Notes: a model not told the origin generated them from the letters alone. DNA of 64,000 nt from Euphorbia lathyris (GCF_963576675.1 NC_088917.1:75812610-75876609); one strand, 5' to 3'. Counted from the stretch's first letter, positions 11,704 through 24,034 are shown. A program made the numbers and translations.

Positions 11704-11999
11704 ATAATAATATGATTGAATGTTTAACCATTAACTAAGAACCCTTCTCTAGGAGATATATTCCTCTTCCATACTTCTAGTGTTCTGAAAAACATCAAAA
11801 GAATATATATATATTAGTTAATACTACATTCATACAATTAAGAAAAGTAATAGTCTTAATGCATCAAGAGTCCCCTCAAATTGTAACAAAAAAAAAAAAA
11901 AAGTTCCCTTAAACTTAAGCTTAAGCTTAGCTTAAAAAGTTGATTGACACCTGAATTTATAAAACCTCGCATTAACCTCCTAAATTTATTTAAAGTGAG

Positions 12000-12515
12000 G
12001 GTAAATTACACCTATGGCCACTGAACTTTACTCATTTAATATTATGGCCATCGAACTTCAATTCTTAACAGTATGCCCATTGAACTTTACATTTTTTTTA
12101 ACACCGGTGACCTCTCAACGCCTCAAAACAACTAGTTAACGGTCTAAAAATAAAAAATTCGAAGCGTTAATGATATTCTAAGGAACTTTAATTCTTGAAA
12201 ATTTTCGTTTTGAGGTCGTTTAGGTGTTGTTTGGTTAGGAGAAAGAGAGTGAATTTTTAGAGAGAGAAAGCTCCAAAAAATATATGATTTTGGAAATAAA
12301 AAAGTGGCTTCATGGTAATTGTCGTTCTAGACAACTTTAATTCTTGAATATTTTCATTTTGATGTCTTAACGTTCATTTTGAGAACTTGGTTAAAATTGA
12401 GTGGCCACCAGTGTTAAAAAGTGTAAAGTTTAGTGACCATACCGTTAAGAATTGAAGTTCAGTGACCACAATGTTAAAATAGATAAAGTTCAATGGCCAT
12501 GAGTGTAATTTACCC
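12000..12515. mobile_element. MULE-type MITE, family 1, in the gene B intron
   Basis: The ends are GGGTAAATTACACC and the complement ending GTAATTTACCC. A perfect 10-bp duplication, TTTAAAGTGA, lies at 11990-11999 and 12516-12525. It is 516 bp. Confidence 0.93.
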
Positions 12516-12908
12516 TTTAAAGTGATGTCAACTACGTGGCAAAACAAGATTAATTTTATACAAATTGAGATATATATCACTTTGGATTTTAATCTTAACC
12601 CAGCCTAGTAGTAGGAGGTTATTTTATTTTAGTAAGCAATAGCTAGGTGAAGCAAATTCAAAAACTAATGGATCAATGTAAGCAAGTTTATGAAGCCAAT
12701 ATATCACTTTAAATAAATTAAATTGGATAGTATGTCATTTTAAATAAGTTCATGAAACTAAAAAGACACTTTATAAGTTCAAGGGTCCAACTGAAATTTT
12801 CAACCAAATTCAGGGCTACTAATGTATAAAAAGTAATATATTATGAAAGTTTAATATTACTTCCCCTCTTTGTATATATGTAGGTTATTGATCATTCATC
12901 ATCCACGC

Positions 12909-14145
12909 TAGGGATGGCAATAGGTAGGGTACCCACGGATAGTGACAATCCCAAACCCTTACCCGTTTATTTTTTAATTACCCGTACCTTTCCCATTACC
13001 CTAACGGGTATATGTTTTGCATCCCATACCCGTCCCATTTAATTCACCGGTACCCGCGGGTACCCTTACCCGTTAAGAATCACTAAATAAAACAAAAAAT
13101 ATTACAAATTTAACAAAGTATAAATTTAATAAATTGTCCACTTAAAAATTGAACAAATTGAATCTTAATCAATAAAAATAAAATAGCTTAGTGTTATCAC
13201 TTAATGGTCGAAGAACAAAAGGTTGGTGTTCAAATCTCGAGTAAATTTCATCTATGATGTACAACCTTTGTCCCATTTCACACTTTGGTGTACAACCTTC
13301 ATTTTGTCACACTAAAATGTACGACCTTACATGTGACCTCCCAATATGGTATATAGCAGGTAAAAATGACCGGTCATCTGTTGGTTATTTCACAGTTATA
13401 TTCATATGTTCGTTATTTCATAGTTATATTCTAGTTTCGTTTGCTTGGATTTAATCATCATCTGCTTGATTTCTCTGATGCTAAAACTCAATTTTATTGC
13501 TGCTTCAAATAATTTCAGACGAAAGAAAACACTAATTCAGGTTTGCTCTTCAATTTGATTGCACAGTTTGTAATGCTAGAAATACAGAAGGTTAGAGAGA
13601 GAGAGGTGAGATAGAGAGAAAACGAAATTTAAAGAGAGAGATTAGAAATAGAGATGGGTTAGAGAGAGAAAGAAATAGATGGAATAAGAAGAGGGATATT
13701 TTAGTAATTGTACATATGAAATAGTCAATTTTTGACTTTTTGACCGGTCAAACTGCTAACGTGGCACGTTGACCGGTCATTTTTACCTGCTATACACCAT
13801 ATTGGGAGGTCACATATAAGGTCGTACATTTTAGTGTGACAAAATAAAGGTTGTACACCAAAGTGTGAAATTGGACAAAGGTTGTACACCATTGATGAAA
13901 TTTACCCTTCAAATCTCACATCTTACATCTAAAACACAATAATATTTTTTAATATATAAAAAAATTATGACAGGTAACGGGTACCGGGTACCCTAGGGGG
14001 TCTTCTCATACCCGTCCCATTACCCTAACGGGTAATGATTTTGATCTCATACCCGTCCCATACCCTTTTATACGGGGTATGGATAGTCCCATTAGGGTCG
14101 GGTAGTACCGGGTACCCGCAGGTAGGGTACCCGTTGCCATCCCTA
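12909..14145. mobile_element. hAT-like element, TAGGGATGGCAA family, with a nested MULE
   Basis: The termini are TAGGGATGGCAATAGG and TTGCCATCCCTA. A perfect 8-bp duplication, ATCCACGC, lies at 12901-12908 and 14146-14153. Arms rich in GGGTACCCG and CCCGTCCCA pair with each other. No transposase is present. Removing the nested MULE leaves about 560 bp. Confidence 0.92.
13239..13907. mobile_element. MULE-type element, family 2, nested in the hAT-like element
   Basis: The ends are GAGTAAATTTCATC and GATGAAATTTACCC. A perfect 10-bp duplication, TTCAAATCTC, lies at 13229-13238 and 13908-13917. The arms carry TGTACAACCTTTG and TGACCGGTCA. It is the short, cargo-free member of the family that also includes 26658-28247 and 44857-46221. 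Confidence 0.92.
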
Positions 14146-14153
14146 ATCCACGC

Positions 14154-15477
14154 TTATTAAATTTAAATTCTATGATGATTTTAATCACTATAAAATTTTA
14201 ATAGGTTTAGATCTAACACTTTATATATATAATTTAAAATTATCCAGTTCAACAATGATTTTCACTTGGTTATTTGATCAATCATCATTAAATCCACACT
14301 TAATAATCTCCACCGTATAACTCTAATAAGTTTAACAAGTCTGGTCGAATATCAATTTTTTTTTTTTTTATATCGCACCTAAGTTTTAGAATTGGGCATA
14401 AATATCCCTAGACTTTGTCCTTTATTAATCTAATTTTTTCTTATGAAATTAAACCAAATCAAAATTACTGCTGAAAACCTTAAAATAATAATAAAAAAGT
14501 CTAAAAATTAAAGTCCCACTCAACTTATAACATGTGGCACAATTATCTTAGGTCTTGGTAAACCACTTAATTACTTAAATTAAAATGTTAAGCACTTATT
14601 TAATTTAAGTGCGTTTGATAACGGTTGTTCTTCCACCACTTAAATTAGCTAATTAAGTTAAAAATCACTTATTTTGATAAGTCAAAATATTTAACTTATC
14701 ATTTTAAGTTAAACATTATCAACTAATATTTTTTTTAAAATTAAATCATTCATATTTTCAGCATTTATAATATTCAGCACTTAAAATTCAGTACTTATTT
14801 TTTCAGTATTTAATTTAAAACAGCACCTTACTCTTTTTAGGAGATAATTTTAAGATGAAACCAAATACCTCCATCATGATATCATGTGAATTTACAGATC
14901 ACCTACCAATAAAAATTAAAATTTGACAATTTTTTTTATTATACTTTAAATCTATTAACTTTGGTTAAAATAGAATAGTAATGAGATAGAAAAATGAGGA
15001 CATTATATTTTTTTTTCCACATTTCTTATGAAACTATTTTTTTTCAAATCACATGAACAATCAATTTTTTTTAACCAAACAAAACCTAAATAATCAATAA
15101 AATCTAAAAGTTTAAAAATAAATATTGTTTTTTTATGAAAAAATAAATATTATTTAGAATATTATTTCCATCACCTCTACAGTGGAGTATTAGAATGATA
15201 AAATATCAAAGAACTTTTATGTTAATAAAAAAACAACGTTAAAAGAATTTTATATCTGGTTTTGAAATTCATTATATATAAAGAAAATAAGAAAATAAAA
15301 TCAAATTTAGATCGCAATGATTGTAAATTCCCCTAAAATTTCACCTTTCATACTTTTTTTTCCTTAATTACTATGGCCTAATTATAAGATAGTCTTTATT
15401 AATATTAAACTTTTCTCTTAATATAATTAAAAGGATATTTCAGAAAGAGTTATCAGAATTTTGTATAGATAACCGGG
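14154..15477. other. Gene B intron, AT-rich
   Basis: No coding content. A stretch near 14560-14720 has AAGCACTTATTTAATTTAAGTG and other self-complementary words, suggesting a small MITE that I could not delimit. Confidence 0.4.
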
Positions 15478-15760
15478 ATAAAGTACAAAATTAGTTTACT
15501 GATTATTGGCGAAGAGTAAATTTAATCTCCACTTATAAAATAACGTAAATTTAAGCTTAACATTTACGAGATAGTATCATTTTAAGTCTTATTAATAAAA
15601 TAAAATGAGTTTTTTACGTGCAATTTCATATTCTTATCACCCTCCAACCTCCAATGTTCTGATCACTCAATAAAATTTGAAATTTTACTCTCCAATAAAT
15701 GTCATGCTTAAAAATTCCACTATTTTATACTTCGTGACACTAATAGAAATATTCCATGGA
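15478..15760. repeat. R1 module copy in the gene B intron
   Basis: It shares wording and order with R1 in the gene A intron (AGAGTAAATTTAATCTC, GTGCAATTTCATATTCT, CCAACCTCCAATGTTCT), so the module predates the gene duplication or spread with it. Confidence 0.7.
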
Positions 15761-15862
15761 AAATTCAGACGGAATTCAAGAGCTATCCATCAATCTGTTT
15801 TACGGAATTTGGAGACGGGAACTTTATGCCATCAGAAAATTTTGACGGGAACGTTCCAATAA
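15761..15862. mobile_element. Fragment related to the CACTA element at 48961-51764
   Basis: The words CAGACGGAATT, TTTTGACGGGAACGTTCC and ATATTCCATGG resemble the subterminal GACGGAA/TTCCGTC repeats of the CACTA element. No terminal CACTA sequence is visible. Confidence 0.4.
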
Positions 15863-16118
15863 TCCTATAACTAAATTTATACCTTATTCCTAAATAATAT
15901 AGAACATCCTATAAAAGTAAACAAATCATAAACTTAAAACCACATATAATAAAAACTGAAACGATTAATTTAAAACTTACTATCAGGTTTGATGGAACAT
16001 TCTTCTTGACACTTGTTTACACAATTATCATCAGAAGCACATCCTTTAGTACATTGAGCTATACACACATCTGTTGGATTATCAATTGATTCAACTATTG
16101 ATAATTCACTTAATCCTA

Positions 16119-17506
16119 AGGTGTCGTTTGGTTCGCGGAATAGAATGGAATGGAATAGAATGGTTATTCTAAAGGAATAGAATAGCAAAGAATGGAATAG
16201 AAATTCTTAGAAATTACTATTCCTATGTTTGGTTGGTGGAATAAGGTAGAATGGAATAGATAATTTTTTTTATTAAAAAGACAATATTATCCTCAAATGT
16301 AATTTCTTATTTCTTTTAAAATTTTAATTTTTTACTATAAATTGTTCAAATATTTAATATAGATTATTTTAAAAAATATATAAACAAAAAAAATGGGAAA
16401 CACGAAAGACGAAAAAAACACGAAAAATACATTAAAAACGAAAAAACAATAAGAACATGAAAACGGAAAAATTGTAAAAACACGAAAAAGGAGAGGTAAA
16501 AAAACGAAATGTAAAAACGCAAAAAAAAAACATTAAAAACACAAAAACAAAAGAAAAAAATGAGATAAAAGTGGAAAAGGGTGAAAACGCGAAAACATAT
16601 AAACGTGTTAACACACAAAAAAACACACACACGCAAAATATGAAAAAACACAAAAAATGTGCAAACCGTAAAAAACACAAAAACATGAAAAAAGTGGAAA
16701 ACACGAAAATGTGAAAAAAAATGAAAAACGTGAAAAAATCGAAAAACACGAAAACATGAAAAAGTGTTAAAAACACGAAAAATGCGTTTATAACATTTTT
16801 TTTTATGTTTTTTCGTGTTTCCCAAGTTTTCTTGTTTTTTCCGTTTGTTCACGTTTTCATATTTTTCACGTTTTGTCATGTTATTGTGTTTTATTTTGCA
16901 TTTTTTAGATTTTTCACGTTTTAGTTTTTCGGTTTCTCCCCTTTTTGTTTTTTTTCGCGTTTTTGTATTTTTCATATTTTGTTACTTTTTCGTGTTATTC
17001 ACGTTTTTCCATGTTTTTCGTATTTTTTCATATTTTTGTGTTTTTAACGTTTTTGTGTTTTGGCATTTTTCGTATTTTCATGTTTTTCACATATTGTCAC
17101 GTTTTTGTGTTTTAGCATTTTTCGTATTTTTTTCGCATTTTCGCGTTTTTATTTTTCACGTTTTTTAATATTTCGTGTTTTGTCACTTTTTCGCGCTATT
17201 CCTATTTTGTGTTTTGCGTTTTTCGCATTTTCATGTTTTTCACATATTGTCACGTTTTTGTGTTTTAGCATTTTTCGTATTTTTTCGCATTTTCGTGTTT
17301 TTATTTTTCACGTTTTTTAATATTTCGTGTTTTGTCACTTTTTCGCGCTATTCCTATTTTGTGTTTTTCGTGTGTTTGCTTTTTTTTTGCGTCTTCGTGT
17401 TTTTCGCATTTGTTCACGTTTTCATGTTTTTCGTGTTTTTTATTTTTTACATATTCTCGTGTTTGTAACATTTTCACATTTTTCGTGTTTCATATTTTTC
17501 GTGTTT
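16119..17506. mobile_element. 1.39-kb insertion in gene B made of (CGTGTTTTT)-like hairpin arms
   Basis: It begins GGTGTCGTTTGGTTCGCGG, a text typical of plant non-autonomous DNA transposon ends, followed by GGAATAGAATGG repeats. From 16380 to 16800 the plus strand is a degenerate AAAACACGAAAAA array. From 16800 to 17505 it is the complement, CGTGTTTTTC. The two arms face each other and could fold into a long imperfect hairpin. The right end lacks a match to the left terminus, and no target duplication is visible. Long Phe-rich open frames here are by-products of the simple repeat. Confidence 0.7.
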
Positions 17507-17548
17507 CATTATACAAACAATTAAGCATCCAATAATTTTTTTCTCCAT

Positions 17549-17790
17549 TTTTCTTAACTAATTTTACCTCTGTCTAGTTTAATTAATTAATTTTTTATAA
17601 TATATATACCTAAAAATTGTGGTTAAGATTAAATACTAGCCAAGCTATATTCTTTATTTAGTAAATTCAAACAAATTATTATCATAATTAAAAAAATTAT
17701 ATGGATTTTCAAGTTGTGTAAATTTGTCAAGATCCTAAAATTTTGGCATTTTTTTTATGTTGGACTTTTTATATGGTAAATATGGATGTG
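17549..17790 (-). promoter_or_regulatory. Gene B promoter blocks
   Basis: The proximal block is at 17623-17675 and the distal block at 17728-17786. They match the gene A, C and D promoters in order and spacing, including the TATA-like TAGTATTTAATC on the minus strand. Confidence 0.55.
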
Positions 17791-17926
17791 AATAACATGC
17801 AACAGAAATTAAAAAGAATACATTAGTAAAAAAAGATTTAATAAATATTTTTTTCATTTAAATAGACATGATCATAATAACTAAAAGAATTAAAAAAACC
17901 TAAAGTATCTTTTCTAGAAATTATTA

Positions 17927-17950
17927 TTATTATTATTATTATTATAATAG
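17927..17950. repeat. (ATT)n microsatellite
   Basis: About eight ATT units. Confidence 0.85.
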
Positions 17951-18119
17951 GATTCATGTGTGGTGGAGAAATTTTACTCTACCTTAGGTACACCATATTA
18001 TGTGTGCGTTGGAGCATCTCCAATGCAATGTACTTAAAAAGGTGCTTTGATGAGGTGGAGTATGCTTAAAAGAGTGCCAAAATGATTATGGCAACGTTGC
18101 CAATTTTTGGCACCTTTAT

Positions 18120-20855
18120 TTTTTTTTTATTTTTTTTTTGAAGATAACAAACACTTTATTGATTACTCTGGGTAATTATCCTTATCGATTACATGAATGA
18201 GCCAATATGGCAAAGACCAAAAAATAAAATCGTTAGCATTGGAACGAGCTTGCCTCGCCATTACGTGGGCAACCCCATTCGCTAAACGAGGGATAAAAGC
18301 GACAGAAAAATTGTCGTTTGTTGATAACAGAGTTCTGCAGTCCTGTAGGACAACACCATACTCTGTAAGATCCTGTTTACCTGACTGGATTCCGGAGATG
18401 ACACTTTGTGAGTCTGATTCAAATTCAACCATTGTCCAGCCCTCTGTTACTGCCCATGTTATTGCTGTTCTTAGTGCGACTGCTTCCACAAACTTTGGGT
18501 CTTTTATTCCTGCAATTACATTACTTGTGCAAGCCTAAAAAACACCAACATCGTTTCGCACCACCGCTCCCGTGCCACTCTGATTTGTGTCCACGAAAAC
18601 AGCTCCATCCACATTGCATTTCAGGAAGGTAGGTTTGGACGTCTTCCATCTCGCGTCTCGCTGTCTGTTCTGCACGAAAATGGTATGGTTTCCCGCCCGT
18701 CTCGCCTGCTGCCACTCGCGAAGTTCTTGCTGCACTGTCTGTATACTACGATTTGCGCTGAGCGAGCTTCCATTCCACAGGAGAGAGTTTCTCTGCTTCC
18801 ATATCGTGTAGAAAATAATCAACAATTGTTCGGCCTGATTTCCATTTGCTGATGCGCAGTTCGCCAGGAACTAGTCCGCGATATTTGAATCTGTTAGTGC
18901 AGGTCGATTAAGCCCAACCATTCTCCAACATTCCTCTGCAAAAGGATAGTCGACGAACAGGTGCCGCTGATCCTCCTCTGCCGCTGCACAGAACAGACAG
19001 TCCTTTGGGACTTGGATGTGTTTCTCGTTTAGGCGTATCCTTGTCGGTAGACATTGTGTACAGACCTTCCATGCGAAATACTTCATTTTAGGTGGAGCAG
19101 CAATCTCCCAAAGTTCATTCCACCCCACAACTGCTTCCCTCCCATTCTGCATCTTGTCTAAGGCCCGATAACCCGACTTTGACGTATAGACTCCATCCCT
19201 AGTGTGATGCCACAATATTGTATCAGGAGCAGCCCGCGCCAGAGGGAGAATCTCGCAAATTTGTCCCGCCTCTTCTTCACTAAAACATCCATAAATTCTA
19301 TTTTTGTCCCACAACTTCGTCCCTGGGATAAAAAGTTCGGATACTGTCATCTCTTCCAGTCCCGGGATACCATAGGATTGAATTGAATATTCATGAAGGT
19401 TTGGTACCCAAGGATCCTTCCACACCCTGATGTTACATCCATCCCCAACTCTCCAGCGAATACCAAGGCGTAATACTTCAAGAGATTCCCAAACGCTCCT
19501 CCAAACGAAACTAGGGTTAGTGCCTAATTTGGAGGATAAAAATGAACTATTAGCATAATATTTAGCTTTGTAGATCCTGCTAATCAACGTTTGAGGATAT
19601 TGAATCAATTTCCACCCCTGCTTGCCTAATAAGGCAAGGTTAAATAACCGTAGGTCCCTAAAGCCAAGACCCCCTTCTTCTTTTCTCTCACACAAAGACG
19701 TCCATCTGAACCAGTGAATGTTGCGTTTACCATTTGCCTTCGTACCCCACCAAAACGAATTCATCATCCTTTGGAGCTCATCACAGATTCTCCTAGGCAG
19801 TAAGAATGTACTCATACAGAAAGTAGGGAGTGCTTGTGCCACTGATTTGAGCATGACTGCCTTACCCGCATTTGAGAGAAACCTGAAACCCCAGCTGCCG
19901 AATCTCTTCCTCAATCTATCAATCAAAAATTTGAAAATGTTGTACTTCGATCTTCCTATTAATGACGGTAATCCGAGGTAGCGTCCTGTATCAAGTGGTG
20001 TGGTCACTCTTACTGTATCACAAATAGCCTGTCTGTCCGCCATTTTCACATTCTTACTGAACATAATTCCTGACTTGTTCAAATTAATAGCCTGCCTTGA
20101 AGCAGCTTCATATTCAGCAAGGATTTGAACAACCTTATTTGCTTCATCTAGTGAGGAGCCAAAAAATAGGAAGCTATCATCTGCAAAAAAGAGGTGTGTA
20201 ATAGATGGTGCATTGCTACAGACCCGACATCCCGTGAGTGAATTTTCCGCTTCGGCTTTTAGAATCAGACCCGATAGGACTTCTGCACACAATATAAATA
20301 GATAGGGCGATAACGGATCCCCTTGTCTTAGCCCCCGTCCTGGCCGAATGGGCCCAACCAAGTTGCTGTTCATAGACACGGAATATGATACAGTTTCTAC
20401 ACATAGCCTTAACCAAGAATCCAGGTCTCGTGAAAACCCATCCTTCTTAATACTGCCCACAAAAAGTTCCAATCAACCCTATCATAGGCTTTGCTTATAT
20501 CAATCTTCAAGGCAACCTCCCCCTTCCTATCCCTATTATTTCTATGCATATAGTGAATTGTTTCAAAAGCAATTTGCACATTATCAATAATAGACCTTCC
20601 GGGGACAAAAGCAGATTGACTTTCGTTGACAATCTCAAGGAGAATAGTCTTTAGCCTATTTGCCAACACCTTTGCAATAATCTTATAAAGAACATTACAT
20701 AAGGAGATAGGACGTAAATCCTTCATGGTTTTGGGCGATTCACATTTTGGAATAAGCACAATAATAGTATCATTGAGGTTAGCTGGGAATTCGCCCCTTT
20801 CAAGCCATCCCGAGCAAGCCTTGAAAACATCCATCCCAATCGTATCCCAAATGAT
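18120..20855 (-). mobile_element. L1-type LINE, 5'-truncated (LINE 1)
   Basis: The element lies on the minus strand with its poly(A) tail read as the T-run at 18120-18139. Reverse transcriptase begins abruptly near 20850, so ORF1, the endonuclease and the RT start are missing. A target duplication was not found with confidence. Confidence 0.88.
18163..20834 (-). pseudogene. LINE 1 ORF2 remnant: reverse transcriptase, zf-RVT, RNase H
   Basis: From 20834 to about 20410 the frame gives RT fingers text ([40 protein letters not shown]). A frameshift near 20410-20470 moves to the next frame, which holds GLRQGDPLSPYLF and the catalytic FADD motif. A zinc-binding zf-RVT region follows (CLFCAAAEEDQRHLF), then RNase H (KCNVDGAVF; EFESDSQSV). 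From 20472 to 18163 the frame is otherwise continuous and is broken by two in-frame TAG codons, near 18872 and 18536. This family is the plant L1 class that carries its own RNase H. It is non-functional. Confidence 0.88.
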
Positions 20856-20957
20856 TTAGTTGGCTACTATTGGTGGAATTTTATGATAATATTTATAATT
20901 AAAAATAAATTATTTATAAAATAATAATTTGTGGGACCATGGTAACAATTTTTAAAA

Positions 20958-22821
20958 GGCCTAATACACAACCTGAACTTATCCAAATGTTGCAACTGCC
21001 CCCTTCAACTTTCAATTGTAACAACTTACCCTCAAACTTGTCCAATTGTAAAACATAACCCCTCAAACTTGTTCAATTGTAAAACATAGCTCCATTGAAG
21101 ATTTCATAGCGTGATATGAATTCGGGGAAACATTTTTACGGTTGCTTCAAGTACGGGGTAAAAAAAAATCTCAATTTGGGGATATGTTTTACAATTGGAC
21201 AAGTTTGAGGGGTTATATTTTACAATTGGACAAGTTTGAGGGGTAAGTTGTTACAATTGAAAGTTGAGGGGGGCAGTTACTGTTGGTCCCGTGTAATTAG
21301 TTCCAAGGGGGGGTTAGGAACTAATATAACTTTTTCGTTTTTAATTATGCTGACTTAGTGTAATTCTTTGAGTTTCTTAACTCAGCTTTGGTCAGCACGG
21401 CCGTTTGTAGCGTAAGACAACTTTAGTCAGATGCTGGCTAGAACTGTTTTACTTGTGAGTTGGGAATTGACACTTTTGTGGTCAGCTTCCAACTCAGCAC
21501 TCTAATTTACTCAGCGTCAGCTTAGACAATTTATATACCGAGTAAATATAATAAGCAACACATACAAATATATATTGAGAGAAAGGGTTAGAAATCACTC
21601 AGCAGACTTATCCTGGTTCGGCCTCTCCGCCTACGTCCAGTCCCCAGAATCCTTTCGGGCTTTTTCAATCAACTACTGAGCTCTTTAAAGGTAGAGCACA
21701 AACTGTTTACAAGGCAGTTGAATATGCAAGAGTAGCGTCCTCTATTCGTCTACTCAACTCCACTAAGCGCTACATCCCAGCACTTAGATTTCTCTACCAC
21801 TGAGTACTTAAAACCGAGTACTCAACACCACTCTCTCAATTTTACAATTGATACAAAACTTGTTCTTTTTCAGACAAAGAACACTTTAGATGATTACAAA
21901 ATCACTCTAGCTTTTACACATAAATGGAAATTTGGTGTAAGATATTTTTCTTGTTTTGATGTGCTTTTGTATGTATGCTTTTATTCTCTTATATTTTGGC
22001 AATCGGCAAAGGATCCAAGAATGAACTTGTCCTTTTATAGTTGAAGTCTGAAGACATAATCATTTGAATTCGGATCTATCCGTTGAATTCAAACGGCTCC
22101 TTCCGGCGACATGTTCTGGTCAGCTTCAGATTTGCAAGCCAATCTTGTCGTCTGAATTCCGCAGTCGTCAGGCTTGTCTTCTTCTCGCAGGCTTGTCTTC
22201 TAGTGCCAGTTCGTCTTTTAGCTAACGGACAGTTGACCCATGTATCTCGAAATCGTCTCTTTGCATGATTCTGAGGTTTCTATTATTAGTGCAGACAGTT
22301 GTCGGATCTTGTCTTTTAGCAAACGGATCATTCGCGCTGTCTTGAAGATTACTCAGCTTGACTTTGATATCTGTTGTCTTTGATTGTTGCCAATTCCGAT
22401 ACTGAGTTTCCTTTTTACTCAGCTTCCATGGTCAGCTTCGTTCTTCAAGATATAGTTTCGAAAAAGACTTCTCTTCTCTGATACTAAGTTGCGTTCCACT
22501 CAGCTTCGTTGATCAGCTTCATCTTTAAGCTTTTGTTCTGAAGATGACTTATCTTCTATTATGCTGAGTTGCACTCCACTCAACTTGTGCTGTGTTCTCA
22601 TGCTGACTTCGTCCTGTCTTACTTTTTATTTCTATTTTCATTTATATTTATACTCAACATTGAACAAACATATTAGTACAATTAAATCAAAGCACTTAAA
22701 TTTAATTGCCCCTTAATCATGGATTAACTTAAATAATTTTGTCAAATCAAAATCATGTGGAAAGGTGTTTCAACAGTTACAACATTTGGACAAGTTCAGG
22801 GGGTTATTTGTGTATTAGGCC
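20958..22821. mobile_element. MULE-type MITE hosting a solo LTR
   Basis: The termini are GGCCTAATACACA and TGTGTATTAGGCC. A perfect 9-bp duplication, TTTTTAAAA, lies at 20949-20957 and 22822-22830. The arms read CCTGAACTTATCCAAATGTTG and its complement. Without the LTR it is about 365 bp. Confidence 0.92.
21281..22775. mobile_element. Solo LTR, 1495 bp, with 5-bp target duplication
   Basis: It begins TGTTGGTCCC and ends TTTCAACA, and is flanked by GTTAC at 21276-21280 and 22776-22780. The interior has many ACTCAGCTT words and no coding content. One long terminal repeat with intact TG...CA ends and a 5-bp duplication is the normal product of LTR-LTR recombination. The superfamily is not determined. 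Confidence 0.92.
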
Positions 22822-23237
22822 TTTTTAAAATTGCGCATTTTTTTTAAAAAAAGGTTGCCAAAAGTGATGTGAATGAATGAGAAGATAAAATAATATATTT
22901 TATGTTGATGTGTTAAGTTTTGACAACTTTAAAAGGTGCTTACATCGGAGATGCTCTTAAACCAATTTGATTCCTTGTGATTAAGAATTTAATGATATGT
23001 GTTAAGCTACATATAAAAGGTTTACATGGGACAGTATGTAGGATATCATTTATCTTATTAGCAATGTTGTATATATACGAGAAATTCTACTATGGTCCCG
23101 GTCCATTGGACCTTGCGAATAGAAATATGACAATTGTGCAATTTCTTTTCTTACACCAATTATCTCCTAATGAGGAAACAAGATTCTTTTTTTCATTGGT
23201 TGGGTGCATTGCACCCGATCCACTGCATAAGTTCTCA

Positions 23238-23939
23238 GTGGCAGAGCCAGGATTCTACATCTGGGGGGGGGGGGGCTAATTTAGCCATGTGATTGGAGGT
23301 AATTTTTCAAAGTCCGGGCCATTAGGGCGGGGCAAATTTTTTTTGGCCTCCAGCATGATAAAACTGCTTCGTTTTGGTGTATCGACCAAAAAATTTAAAG
23401 TATAACGTGAAAAACATATATTTAATTTTCTATAAGTTCAACGGTAATTTCTTAAATTAAACTCCTAAATTCAATCCCCAAACCAAAATCTCTAAATTAA
23501 ATCCCCAAATCAAAACCTTTAAATTAAAATCTCTAAATTTCAACACATCAAAATCCCTAAATAACAATAAAAAAAACCTTAAATTAAAACCCTTAAAGGA
23601 TATCCACATTTTAATTTAAGGAAAAAAAATAAAATTAGAGAAAAACAATGACAAAAAAAAGTAATAAGGGAGTCAAAGGGGAAAAAATATTAGGGATATA
23701 AAAAATGATGAGTATGTGGTTCGAACTAGATACAACTTAATTAAAGAAGAATTCTTAATTCCTACTCAAACCAACTCTATCAACTTACTTTTGTGTTTTA
23801 TAATCGCATACTTTGTTATAAGTATAAATCTCTTAGGGGGGCTACTCGGGGCCAGACCACTATTCTTCAAGGGTGGTGCTGGAGACCGGAGGGCTCCGCC
23901 CCTCCTCCCCTCCAAGCCCGGGGCTGTCTCCGCCCCTGG
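23238..23939. mobile_element. MULE-type element, GTGGCAGAGCCAGG family
   Basis: A perfect 9-bp duplication, AAGTTCTCA, lies at 23229-23237 and 23940-23948. The ends are GTGGCAGAGCCAGG and the roughly inverted CTGTCTCCGCCCCTGG. It is 702 bp with a G-run near the left end. It is inserted just upstream of a Copia primer-binding site, probably in the old 5' LTR. Confidence 0.85.
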
Positions 23940-24034
23940 AAGTTCTCATTTATATACAGCTAACTTTACCAAAACTAAGTCGGGTTGTATTTTGCATATA
24001 TATTAAAAAATATACAGTTTCTTAACTTTTTCTC

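Larger units (their letters stand above)
11777..17548 (-). pseudogene. Thionin-like gene B, broken by an insertion in its signal peptide
   Basis: The start codon and first residues lie at 17507-17548. The rest of exon 1, with the six-cysteine part, lies at 15981-16118. Exon 2 (two residues and TAG) lies at 11777-11784. Both C-x3-C-x3-C blocks are intact and the GTAAGT donor is conserved (complement 15975-15980). A foreign segment of about 1.39 kb at 16119-17506 splits the signal peptide. About four bases of the original frame also appear to be missing beside gene A. The 4.2-kb intron is inflated by MITEs. The promoter blocks remain at 17623-17786, so it may still be transcribed, but no secreted peptide could come from this frame. 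Confidence 0.75.
18011..22956. mobile_element. GAGCATCTCC-type MITE split by a LINE and a MULE
   Basis: The left end, GGAGCATCTCCAATGCAATG, and the right end, complement GAGCATCTCCGATGTAAGC, are inverted. Both are followed by AAAAGGTGC and TTGCCA words. The original element would be only a few hundred bases (about 18011-18120, 20856-20957 and 22831-22956). I see no clear target duplication. Confidence 0.6.

Noticed and set aside
16364..17535. Several long Phe-rich open frames on both strands (up to about 200 codons)
   Set aside because: They come from the CGTGTTTTT/AAAAACACG simple repeat, which rarely forms stop codons. Composition is extreme and no domain is visible.
18197..20590. Plus-strand open frames across LINE 1
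   Set aside because: They are shadows of the minus-strand RT and RNase H frames.
18120..20867. A target duplication for LINE 1 (AAATGATT-like words on both sides)
   Set aside because: CCAAAATGATTATGG and CCCAAATGATTTAG are similar but would require extra non-LINE sequence before the tail, so I did not accept it.
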